This document shows, in pieces, positions 1 to 9,190 of a stretch of DNA of 64,000 nt (position 1 is its first letter; every line of letters starts with the position of its first letter). The notes beneath the pieces are model-generated. The model worked only from the letters and a program-made list of their open reading frames with translations. It did no database searches and was not told the origin of the DNA. Both the position numbers and the translations under genes were made by a program. The stretch spans positions 496,001-560,000 of the forward strand of contig NW_027480565.1 in the NCBI RefSeq assembly GCF_051401765.1. The letters run 5' to 3'. The stretch is from Calliopsis andreniformis. Its lineage: Eukaryota; Arthropoda; Insecta; Hymenoptera; Andrenidae.

Positions 1-85
1 TATGCTACGTTCTCTCGGTCTACGGGCATCAGAGAGCAAAACAGCCTAATAGTTTTAGAGTGCCTCAACGATCAGGAATATGGAT
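1..85 (+). repeat. Partial monomer at the left edge (end of S2 half)
   Basis: The window opens inside the S2 half, at about position 24 of its 143 bp. It runs through the conserved block ending in AGGAATATGGAT into the next monomer start at 86. The S1 half and 44-bp modules of this monomer lie outside the window, so the array continues to the left. Confidence 0.93.
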
Positions 86-2040
86 CTAACGTTCTCGTTT
101 CGAAGCGACGACTTTCGGTTCCGGAGCGACACGAACGCTCCATGATTCTCGATTATCTCGACACAGATAAGAGACAGAGGACAACAAGTGTATGGTTTTA
201 GAGAGCCACGAGCACCAGGAATAAGGATCTACCGTTGTCCCTTCGTTCCGTCGACATTCGGTTCCGGGGCGACACGAACGGGGACCTAGAATTTTTTCGC
301 TCGGGCTCCGGAGCGACACGAACGGGGACTTAGAATATTATCGCTCGGACTCCGGAGCGACACGATCGCTCACATATGCTACGTTCTCTCGGTCCACGGG
401 CATCAGAGAGCAAAACAGCCTAATAGTTTTAGAGTGCCTCAACGATCAGGAATATGGATCTAACGTTCTCGTTTCGAACCGACGACTTTCGGTTCCGGAG
501 CGACACGAACGCTCCATGATTCTCGATTATCTCGACACAGGTAAGAGACAGAGGACAAGGGTATGGTTTTCGAGAGCCACGAGCACCAGGAATAAGGATC
601 TACCGTTGTCCCTTCGTTCCGGCGACATTCGGTTCCGGAGCGACACGAACGGTGCCTTAGAATTTTTTCGCTCGGGATCCGGAGCGACACGAACGGGGAC
701 TTAGAGTATTTTCGCACGGACTCCGGAGCGACACGATCGCTCAGATATGCTACGTTCACTCGGTCCACGGGCATCAGAGAGCAAAACAGCCTAATAGTTT
801 TAGAGTGCCTCAACGATCAGGAATATGGATCTAACGTTCTCGTTTCGAACCGACGACTTTCGGTTCCGGAGCGGCACGAACGCTCCATGATTCTCGATTA
901 TCTGGACACAGGTACGAGACAGAGGACAACAAGTGCATGGCTTTAGAGAGCAACGAGCACCAGGGATAAGGATCTACCGTTGTGCCTTCGTTCCATCGAC
1001 ATTCGGTTCCGGAGCGACACGAACGGGGACCTAGAATTTTTTCGCTCGGTCTCCGGAGCGACACGAACGGGGACTTAGAATTTTTTCGCTCGGGCTCCGG
1101 AGGGACACGAACGGGGACTTAGAATATTTTCGCTCGGACTCCGGAGCGACACGATCGCTCCGATATGCAACGTTCTCTCGGTCCACGGGCATCAGAGAGC
1201 AAAACAGCCTAATAGCTTTAGAGTGCCTCAACGATCAGGAATATGGATCTAACGTTCTCGTTTCGAAGCGACGACTTTCTGTTCCGGAGCGACACGAACG
1301 CTCCATGATTCTCGATTATCTCGACACAGGTAAGAGACAGAAGACAACAAGTGCAAGGCTTTAGAGAGCCACGAGCACCAGGGATAAGGATCTACCGTTG
1401 TCCCTTCGTTCCGTCGACATTCGGTTCCGGGGCGACACGAACGGGGACCTAGAATTTTTTCGCTCGGGCTCCGGAGGGACACGAACGGGGACTTAGAATT
1501 TTTTCGCTCGGGCTCCGGAGCGACACGAACGGGGACTTAGAATATTATCGCTCGGACTCCGGAGCGACACGATCGCTCCCATATGCTACGTTCTCTCGGT
1601 CCACGGGCATCAGAGAGCAAAACAGCCGAATAGTTTTAAAGTGCCCCAACGATCAGGAATATGGATCTAACGTTCTCGTTTCGAAGCGACGACTTTCGGT
1701 TCCGGAGCGACACGACCGCTCCATGATTCTCGATTAACTCGACACAGGTAAGAGACAGAGGACAGCAAGTGTATGGTTTTAGAGAGCCACGAGCACCAGG
1801 AATAAGGATCTGCCGTTGTCCCTTCGATCCGGCGACATTCGGTTCCGGAGCGACACGAACGGCGACTTAGAATTTTTTCGCTCGGGCTCCGGAGCGACAA
1901 GAACGGGGACTTAGAATATTTTCGCTCGGACTCCGGACCGACACGATCGCTCCGATATGCTACGTTCTCTCGGTCCACGGGGATCAGAGAGCAAAACAGC
2001 CTAATAGTTTTAGAGTGCCTCAACGATCAGGAATATGGAT
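86..2040 (+). repeat. Left-edge monomers (374, 371, 418, 418, 374 bp)
   Basis: Five monomers start at 86, 460, 831, 1249 and 1667. The unit at 460 has a 3-bp deletion in S1 (ACAAGGGT in place of ACAACAAGGGT, near 556). The unit at 831 carries the rare CTGGACACAGGTACGAG. The unit at 1249 carries GTGCAAGGC. The sequence from 460 to 1666 reappears from 59281 to 60902 with one extra monomer inserted. The unit at 1667 (CGATTAACTCG, GATCTGCCG) has no close partner there. Confidence 0.9.
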
Positions 2041-3866
2041 CTAACGTTCTCGTTTCGAACCGACGACTTTCGGTTCCGGAGCGACACGAAGGGTCCATGA
2101 TTCTCGATTATCTCGACACAGGTAAGAGACAGAGGGCAAGAAGTGTATGGTTTTAGAGAGCCACGAGCACCAGGAATAAGGATCTACCGTTGTCCCTTCG
2201 TTCCGTCGACATTCGGTTCCGGAGCGACACGAACGGGGACCTAGAATTTTTTCGCTCGGTCTCCGGAGCGACACGAACGGGGACTTAGAATTTTTTCGCT
2301 CGGCCTCCGGAGGGACACGAACGGGGACTTAGAATATTTTCGCTCGGACTCCGGTGCGACACGATCGCTCCGATATGCAACGTTCTCTCGGTCCACGGGC
2401 ATCAGAGAGCAAAACAGCCTAATAGTTTTAGAGTGCCCCAACGATCAGGAATATGGATCTAACGTTCTCGTTTCGAAGCGACGACTTTCGGTTCCGGAGC
2501 GACACGTACGCTCCATGATTCACGATTATCTCGACACAGGTAAGAGACAGAGGACAACAAGTGTATGGTTTTAGAGAGCCACGAGCACCAGGAATAAGGA
2601 TCTACCGTTGTCCCTTCGTTCCGCCGACATTCGGTTCCGGAGCGACACGAACGGGGACTTAGAATATTATCGCTCGGACTCCGGAGCGACACGATCGCTC
2701 CCATATGCTACGTTCTCTCGGTCCACGGGCATCAGAGAGCAAAACAGCCTAATAGTTTTAAAGTGCCTCAACGTTCAGGAATATGGATCTAACGTTCTCG
2801 TTTCGAACCGACGACTTTCGGTTCCGGAGCGACACGAACGATCCATGATTCTCGATTATCTCGACACAGGTAAGAGACAGAGGACAGCAAGTGTATGGTT
2901 TTAGAGAGCCACGAGCACCAGGAATAAGGATCTACCGTTGTCCCTTCGTTCCGTCGACATTCGGTTCCGGAGCGACACGAACGGGGACTTAGAATTTTTT
3001 CGCTCGGGCTCCGGAGCGACACGATCGCTCCGATATTCTGCGTTCTCTCGGTCCACGGCCATCAGAGAGCAAAACAGCCTAATAGTCTTAGAGTGCCTCA
3101 ACGATCAGGAATATGGATCTACCGTTCTCGATTCGAACCGACGACTTTCGGTTCCGGAGCGACACGAACGCTCCATGATTCTCGATTATCTCGACACAGG
3201 TAAGAGACAGAGGACAGCAAGTGTATGGTTTTAGAGAGCCACGAGCACCAGGAATAAGGATCTACCGTTGTCCCTTCGTTCCGCCGACATTCGGTTCCGG
3301 AGCGACACGAACGGGGAGTTAGAATTTTTTCGCTCGGGCTCCGGAGCGACACGAACGGGGACTTGGAATATTTTCGCTCGGACTCCGGACCGACACGATC
3401 GCTCCGATATGCTACGTTCTCTCGGTCCACGGCCATCAGAGAGCATAACAGCCTAATAGTTTTAGAGTGCCTCAACGATCAGGAATATGGATCTAACGTT
3501 CTCGTTTCGAACCGACGACTTTCGGTTCCGGAGCGACACGAACGCTCCATGATTCTCGATTATCTCGACACAGGTAAGAGACAGAGGACAGGAAGTGTAT
3601 GCCTTTAGAGATCCACGAGCACCAGGAATAAGGATCTACCGTTTTCCCTTCGTTCCGTCGACATTCGGTTCCGGAGCGACACGAACGGTGACTTAGAATT
3701 TTTTCGCTCGGGCTCCGGAGCGACACGAACGGGGACTTAGAATATTTTCGCTCGGACTACAAAGCGACACGATCGCTCCGATATGCAACGTTCTCTCGGT
3801 CCACGGGCATCAGAGAGCAAAACAGCCTAATAGTTTTAGAGTGCCTCAACGATCAGGAATATGGAT
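2041..3866 (+). repeat. 1,826-bp higher-order unit, copy 1 (418-330-330-374-374)
   Basis: Five monomers start at 2041, 2459, 2789, 3119 and 3493. The second and third have a single 44-bp module. Markers include CACGTACGCTCC, GATTCACG, CGGAGTTAG (3316), CATAACAGCC (3443) and the TTTTCCC of the last unit. The unit repeats immediately at 3867 and again near the right edge at 61277. Confidence 0.93.
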
Positions 3867-5692
3867 CTAACGTTCTCGATTCGAAGCGACGACTTTCGGT
3901 TCCGGAGCGACACGAACGCTCCATGATTCTCGATTATCTCGACACAGGTAAGAGACAGAGGACAACAAGGGTATGGTTTTAGAGAGCCACGAGCACCAGG
4001 AATAAGGATCTACCGTTGTCCCTTCGTTCCGTCGACATTCGGTTCCGGAGCGACACGAACGGGGACCTAGAATTTTTTCGCTCGGTCTCCGGAGCGACAC
4101 GAACGGGGACTTAGAATTTTTTCGCTCGGCCTCCGGAGGGACACGAACGGGGACTTAGAATATTTTCGCTCGGACTCCGGTGCGACACGATCGCTCCGAT
4201 ATGCAACGTTCTCTCGGTCCACGGGAATCAGAGAGCAAAACAGCCTAATAGTTTTAGAGTGCCCCAACGATCAGGAATATGGATCTAACGTTCTCGTTTC
4301 GAAGCGACGACTTTCGGTTCCGGAGCGACACGTACGCTCCATGATTCACGATTATCTCGACACAGGTAAGAGACAGAGGACAACAAGTGTATGGTTTTAG
4401 AGAGCCACGAGCACCAGGAATAAGGATCTACCGTTGTCCCTTCGTTCCGCCGACATTCGGTTCCGGAGCGACACGAACGGGGACTTAGAATATTATCGCT
4501 CGGACTCCGGAGCGACACGATCGCTCCCATATGCTACGTTCTCTCGGTCCACGGGCATCAGAGAGCAAAACAGCCTAATAGTTTTAAAGTGCCTCAACGT
4601 TCAGGAATATGGATCTAACGTTCTCGTTTCGAACCGACGACTTTCGGTTCCGGAGCGACACGAACGATCCATGATTCTCGATTATCTCGACACAGGTAAG
4701 AGACAGAGGACAGCAAGTGTATGGTTTTAGAGAGCCACGAGCACCAGGAATAAGGATCTACCGTTGTCCCTTCGTTCCGTCGACATTCGGTTCCGGAGCG
4801 ACACGAACGGGGACTTAGAATTTTTTCGCTCGGGCTCCGGAGCGACACGATCGCTCCGATATTCTGCGTTCTCTCGGTCCACGGCCATCAGAGAGCAAAA
4901 CAGCCTAATAGTTTTAGAGTGCCTCAACGATCAGGAATATGGATCTACCGTTCTCGATTCGAACCGACGACTTTCGGTTCCGGAGCGACACGAACGCTCC
5001 ATGATTCTCGATTATCTCGACACAGGTAAGAGACAGAGGACAGCAAGTGTATGGTTTTAGAGAGCCACGAGCACCAGGAATAAGGATCTACCGTTGTCCC
5101 TTCGTTCCGCCGACATTCGGTTCCGGAGCGACACGAACGGGGAGTTAGAATTTTTTCGCTCGGGCTCCGGAGCGACACGAACGGGGACTTGGAATATTTT
5201 CGCTCGGACTCCGGACCGACACGATCGCTCCGATATGCTACGTTCTCTCGGTCCACGGCCATCAGAGAGCATAACAGCCTAATAGTTTTAGAGTGCCTCA
5301 ACGATCAGGAATATGGATCTAACGTTCTCGTTTCGAACCGACGACTTTCGGTTCCGGAGCGACACGAACGCTCCATGATTCTCGATTATCTCGACACAGG
5401 TAAGAGACAGAGGACAGGAAGTGTATGCCTTTAGAGATCCACGAGCACCAGGAATAAGGATCTACCGTTTTCCCTTCGTTCCGTCGACATTCGGTTCCGG
5501 AGCGACACGAACGGTGACTTAGAATTTTTTCGCTCGGGCTCCGGAGCGACACGAACGGGGACTTAGAATATTTTCGCTCGGACTACGGAGCGACACGATC
5601 GCTCCGATATGCAACGTTCTCTCGGTCCACGGGCATCAGAGAGCAAAACAGCCTAATAGTTTTAGAGTGCCTCAACGATCAGGAATATGGAT
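3867..5692 (+). repeat. 1,826-bp higher-order unit, copy 2
   Basis: Tandem copy of the preceding unit with the same five lengths (starts 3867, 4285, 4615, 4945, 5319) and the same markers in the same order. Differences seen by eye are few: the first S1 half is of another lineage (ACAACAAGGG, against GGCAAGAAGTG in copy 1), GGGAATCAG near 4224, TAGTTTTAG near 4913 where copy 1 has TAGTCTTAG, and ACTACGGAGC near 5583 where copy 1 has ACTACAAAGC. Confidence 0.92.
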
Positions 5693-6103
5693 CTAACGTC
5701 CTCGTTTCCAAACGGCGACTTTCTGTTCCGGAGCGACACGAACGCTCCGTGATTCTCGATTATCTCGACACAGGTAAGAGACACAGGACAACAAGTGTAT
5801 GGCTTTAGAGAGCCACGAGCACCAGGAATAAGGATCTACCGCTGCCCCTTCGTTCCGTCGACATTCGGTTCCGGAGCGACACGAACGGGGACTTAGAATT
5901 TTTTCGCTCGTTCTCAGGAGCGTCACGAACGGGGACTTAGAAAATTCTCGCTCGGACTCCGGAGCGACACGATCGCTCCGGTATGCTACGTTCTCTCGGT
6001 CCACGGGCATCAGAGAGCAAAACAGCCTAATAGTCTTAGAGTGCCTCAACGATCAGGAATATGGATCTAACGTTCTCGTTTCGAAGCGACGACTTTCGGT
6101 TCC

Positions 6104-6122
6104 GGAGCGACACGAACGCTCC
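6104..6122. other. Dyad symmetry at the start of S1
   Basis: GGAGCG and CGCTCC are perfect 6-bp inverted arms around a 7-base loop (ACACGAA). The same element recurs at the start of S1 in most monomers. Lineages with AAGGCTCC or AACGATCC lose one arm base, so it is not invariant. It could form a small cruciform, or a hairpin in a transcript; no function is shown. Confidence 0.7.
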
Positions 6123-6144
6123 ATGATTCTCGATTATCTCGACA

Positions 6145-6154
6145 CAGGTAAGAG
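6145..6154 (+). other. Splice-donor-like motif in S1
   Basis: CAG followed by GTAAGAG matches the eukaryotic 5' splice-site consensus closely, once per monomer on the plus strand. Variants exist: CAGATAAGAG (near 163, 53402, 54568, 58525, 61356), CAGGTACGAG (near 910, 60147, 63182) and CAGGCAAGAG in the type E units (first near 19830). No gene or clear acceptor accompanies it, so it is reported as a sequence match only. Confidence 0.4.
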
Positions 6155-6244
6155 ACAGAGGACAACAAGTGTATGGTTTTAGATAGCCACGAGCACCAGG
6201 AATAAGGATCTACCGTTGTCCCTTCGTTCCGGCGACATTCGGTT

Positions 6245-6288
6245 CCGGAGCGACACGAACGGTGACTTAGAATTTTTTCGCTCGGGCT
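6245..6288 (+). repeat. 44-bp module, internal type
   Basis: Starts with the shared core, continues GGTGACTTAG (usually GGGGACTTAG), a T-rich tract (AATTTTTT) and ends CGCTCGGGCT. Internal modules of this type are the ones that multiply, giving one to four modules per monomer. The sub-variants in the T tract (AATTGTTT, AATTCTTT, AAAATTTT, AATTTCTT) mark monomer lineages. Because 44 is not a multiple of three, each extra module shifts any reading frame. Confidence 0.92.
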
Positions 6289-6332
6289 CCGGAGCGACAC
6301 GAACGGGGACTTAGAATATTTTCGCTCGGACT
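6289..6332 (+). repeat. 44-bp module, terminal type
   Basis: The last module before S2. It usually has AATATTTT in place of AATTTTTT and ends CGGACT instead of CGGGCT. Position-specific sequence in the terminal copy shows that modules are not freely interchangeable and that internal copies expand behind a fixed last copy. Exceptions, where the only module is of internal type, mark deletion chimeras (for example 2967-3010). Variants AATAATTT and AATATTAT tag particular lineages. Confidence 0.88.
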
Positions 6333-6475
6333 CCGGAGCGACACGATCGCTCCGATATGCTACGTTCTGTCGGTCCACGGGCATCAGAGAGCAAAACAGC
6401 CTAATAGTTTTAGAGTGCCTCAACGATCAGGAATATGGATCTAACTTTCTCGTTTCGAACCGACGACTTTCGGTT
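6333..6475 (+). repeat. S2 half-monomer, 143 bp (reference copy)
   Basis: Second half, related to S1 without gaps at about 70% identity. It begins with the shared core in the form ACACGATCGCTCC, which gives a PvuI site (CGATCG) in nearly every monomer. It continues TATGCTACGTTCT, CACGGGCATCAGAGAGC and GTTTTAGAGTGCC, and ends TTTCGAACCGACGACTTTCGG. It spans the arbitrary monomer boundary: its last 35 bases are the first 35 of the next unit. Confidence 0.9.
6334..6354. other. Dyad symmetry at the start of S2
   Basis: Seven-base arms (CGGAGCG and CGCTCCG) flank a 7-base loop (ACACGAT). The paired positions are kept in most monomers, but variants such as GCTCAGAT, GCTCCCAT or GACCGACACG weaken the stem. 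It is paralogous to the S1 dyad. Confidence 0.7.
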
Positions 6476-6476
6476 C
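6457..6476. other. Dyad symmetry at the S2/S1 junction
   Basis: GAACCGA and TCGGTTC are 7-base inverted arms around a 6-base loop (CGACTT). Monomers with the alternative GAAGCGA (for example 86, 1249, 1667, 2459, 3867, 6067, 7233, 12601) have one mismatch in this stem, giving two classes of monomer across the window. Confidence 0.65.
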
Positions 6477-7606
6477 CGGAGCGACACGAACGCTCCATGA
6501 TTCTCGATTATCTCGACACAGGTAAGAGACACAGGACAACAAGCGTATGGTTTTAGAGATCCACGAGCACCAGGAATAAGGGTCTACCGTTGCCCCTTCG
6601 TTCCGTCGACATTCGGTTCCGGAGCGACACGAACGGGGACTTAGAATTTTTTCGCTCGGGCTCCGGAGCGACACGAACGGGGACTTAGAATTTTTTCGCT
6701 CGGGCTCCGGAGGGACACGAACGGGGACTTAGAATATTTTCGCTCGGACTCCGGAGCGACACGATCGCTCCGATATGCTACGTTCTGTCGGTCCACGGGC
6801 ATCAGAGAGCAAAACAGCCTAATAGTTTTAGAGTGCCTCAACGATCAGGAATATGGATCTAACGTCCTCGTTTCCAAACGACGACTTTCTGTTCCGGAGC
6901 GACACGAACGCTCCGTGATTCTCGATTATCTCGACACAGGTAAGAGACACAGGACAACAAGTGTATGGCTTTAGAGAGCCACGAGCACCAGGAATAAGGA
7001 TCTACCGCTGCCCCTTCGTTCCGTCGACATTCGGTTCCGGAGCGACACGAACTGGGACTTAGAATTTTTTCGCTCGGGCTCCGGAGGGACACGAACGGGG
7101 ACTTAGAATATTTTCGCTCGGACTCCGGAGCGACACGATCGCTCCGATATGCTACGTTTTCTCGGTCCTCGGGCATCAGAGAGCAAAACAGCCTAATAGT
7201 CTTAGAGTGCCTCAACGATCAGGAATATGGATCTAACGTTCTCGTTTCGAAGCGACGACTTTCGGTTCCGGAGCGACACGAACGCTCCATGATTCTCGAT
7301 TATCTCGACACAGGTAAGAGACAGAGGACAACAAGTGTATGGTTTTAGATAGCCACGAGCACCAGGAATAAGGATCTACCGTTGTCCCTTCGTTCCGGCG
7401 ACATTCGGTTCCGGAGCGACACGAACGGTGACTTAGAATTTTTTCGCTCGGGCTCCGGAGCGACACGAACGGGGACTTAGAATATTTTCGCTCGGACTCC
7501 GGAGCGAGACGATCGCTCCGATATGCTACGTTCTGTCGGTCCACGGGCATCAGAGAGCAAAACAGCCTAATAGTTTTAGAGTGCCTCAACGATCAGGAAT
7601 ATGGAT

Positions 7607-8398
7607 CTAACTTTCTCGTTTCGAACCGACGACTTTCGGTTCCGGAGCGACACGAACGCTCCGTGATTCTCGATTATCTCGACACAGGTAAGAGACACAG
7701 GACAACAAGTGTATGGCTTTAGAGAGCCACGAGCACCAGGAATAAGGATCTACCGTTGTCCCTTCGTTCCGGCGACATTCGGTTCCGGAGCGACACGAAC
7801 GGTGACTTAGAATTTTTTCGCTCGGGCTCCGGAGCGACACGAACGGGGACTTAGAATATTTTCGCTCGGACTCCGGAGCGACACGATCGCTCCGATATGC
7901 TACGTTCTGTCGGTCCACGGGCATCAGAGAGCAAAACAGCCTAATAGTTTTAGAGTGCCTCAACGATCAGGAATATGGATCTAACTTTCTCGTTTCGAAC
8001 CGACGACTTTCGGTTCCGGAGCGACACGAACGCTCCATGATTCTCGATTATCTCGACACAGGTAAGAGACACAGGACAACAAGTGTATGGTTTTAGAGAT
8101 CCACGAGCACCAGGAATAAGGGTCTACCGTTGCCCCTTCGTTCCGTCGACATTCGGTTCCGGAGCGACACGAACGGGGACTTAGAATTTTTTCGCTCGGG
8201 CTCCGGAGCGACACGAACGGGGACTTAGAATTTTTTCGCTCGGGCTCCGGAGGGACACGAACGGGGACTTAGAATATTTTCGCTCGGACTCCGGAGCGAC
8301 ACGATCGCTCCGATATGCTACGTTCTGTCGGTCCACGGGCATCAGAGAGCAAAACAGCCTAATAGTTTTAGAGTGCCTCAACGATCAGGAATATGGAT
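7607..8398 (+). repeat. 792-bp dimer, copy 1 (374+418)
   Basis: Two monomers (7607 and 7981), the first with CTCCGTGATT and GGCTTTAGAG, the second with AGAGATCCACG and AAGGGTCTACC. It is followed directly by a copy that I could not distinguish by eye. A related dimer lies at 13349-14140. Confidence 0.9.
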
Positions 8399-9190
8399 CT
8401 AACTTTCTCGTTTCGAACCGACGACTTTCGGTTCCGGAGCGACACGAACGCTCCGTGATTCTCGATTATCTCGACACAGGTAAGAGACACAGGACAACAA
8501 GTGTATGGCTTTAGAGAGCCACGAGCACCAGGAATAAGGATCTACCGTTGTCCCTTCGTTCCGGCGACATTCGGTTCCGGAGCGACACGAACGGTGACTT
8601 AGAATTTTTTCGCTCGGGCTCCGGAGCGACACGAACGGGGACTTAGAATATTTTCGCTCGGACTCCGGAGCGACACGATCGCTCCGATATGCTACGTTCT
8701 GTCGGTCCACGGGCATCAGAGAGCAAAACAGCCTAATAGTTTTAGAGTGCCTCAACGATCAGGAATATGGATCTAACTTTCTCGTTTCGAACCGACGACT
8801 TTCGGTTCCGGAGCGACACGAACGCTCCATGATTCTCGATTATCTCGACACAGGTAAGAGACACAGGACAACAAGTGTATGGTTTTAGAGATCCACGAGC
8901 ACCAGGAATAAGGGTCTACCGTTGCCCCTTCGTTCCGTCGACATTCGGTTCCGGAGCGACACGAACGGGGACTTAGAATTTTTTCGCTCGGGCTCCGGAG
9001 CGACACGAACGGGGACTTAGAATTTTTTCGCTCGGGCTCCGGAGGGACACGAACGGGGACTTAGAATATTTTCGCTCGGACTCCGGAGCGACACGATCGC
9101 TCCGATATGCTACGTTCTGTCGGTCCACGGGCATCAGAGAGCAAAACAGCCTAATAGTTTTAGAGTGCCTCAACGATCAGGAATATGGAT
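8399..9190 (+). repeat. 792-bp dimer, copy 2
   Basis: Immediate tandem copy of 7607-8398 with the same order of variants in both monomers (8399 and 8773). The near-identity implies a very recent duplication by unequal exchange, or an assembly effect. Confidence 0.9.

Larger units (their letters stand above)
6102..6244 (+). repeat. S1 half-monomer, 143 bp (reference copy)
   Basis: First of two diverged halves. It begins with the shared core (CCGGAGCGACACGA), carries the splice-donor-like CAGGTAAGAG, then TTTTAGA(G/T)AGCC and the block AGGAATAAGGATCT, and ends in ATTCGGTT. Aligned without gaps to S2, 100 of 143 positions match in the common version. The first 20 bases and the last 80 or so are best conserved; the middle (S1 positions 41-70) is most diverged. 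Ancient duplication of one 143-bp unit is the simplest explanation. Confidence 0.9.
6067..6440 (+). repeat. Reference 374-bp monomer (two 44-bp modules)
   Basis: This unit has the commonest length and serves to define the parts. The start (6067-6101) is the tail of the preceding S2 half, followed by S1 (6102-6244), two 44-bp modules (6245-6288 and 6289-6332), then S2 (6333 onward, ending at 6475 in the next monomer). Anchor CCGG tetranucleotides at 6102, 6245, 6289, 6333 and 6476 give spacings of 143, 44, 44 and 143. The same anchors in the first monomers (491-870) give the same spacings, apart from a 3-bp deletion there. A very similar unit lies at 12601-12974. Confidence 0.93.

Noticed and set aside
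2608..2904. Plus-strand open frames of about 98 codons, overlapping the minus-strand ones
   Set aside because: They occur only where a single-module (330-bp, a multiple of three) monomer keeps the frame open, overlap the other strand's frames, and end at a fixed repeat position. This is a by-product of repeat length.
2970..3005. TTTTTT tracts as RNA polymerase III or rho-independent terminators
   Set aside because: The tract is part of the 44-bp module and is present in hundreds of copies. It is followed by CGCTCGG with no transcription unit attached, and many copies are interrupted (AATATTTT, AATTGTTT).
3119..3475. Minus-strand open frames of 66-118 codons in nearly every monomer, looking like a conserved protein family
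   Set aside because: They are the same repeat read in one frame. The frame is 118 codons in two-module monomers and broken into 77 and 66 in three-module ones, because 44 bp is not a multiple of three. Substitutions do not favour third positions in any evident way, and no domain, initiation context or partner gene is seen.
6449..6480. CENP-B box in the TTTCGAACCGACG or TTCGTTCCG stretches
   Set aside because: The consensus NTTCGNNNNANNCGGGN needs an A at position 10 and CGGG after it. None of the TTCG occurrences I checked on the plus strand satisfies this. A full scan of both strands would settle it.
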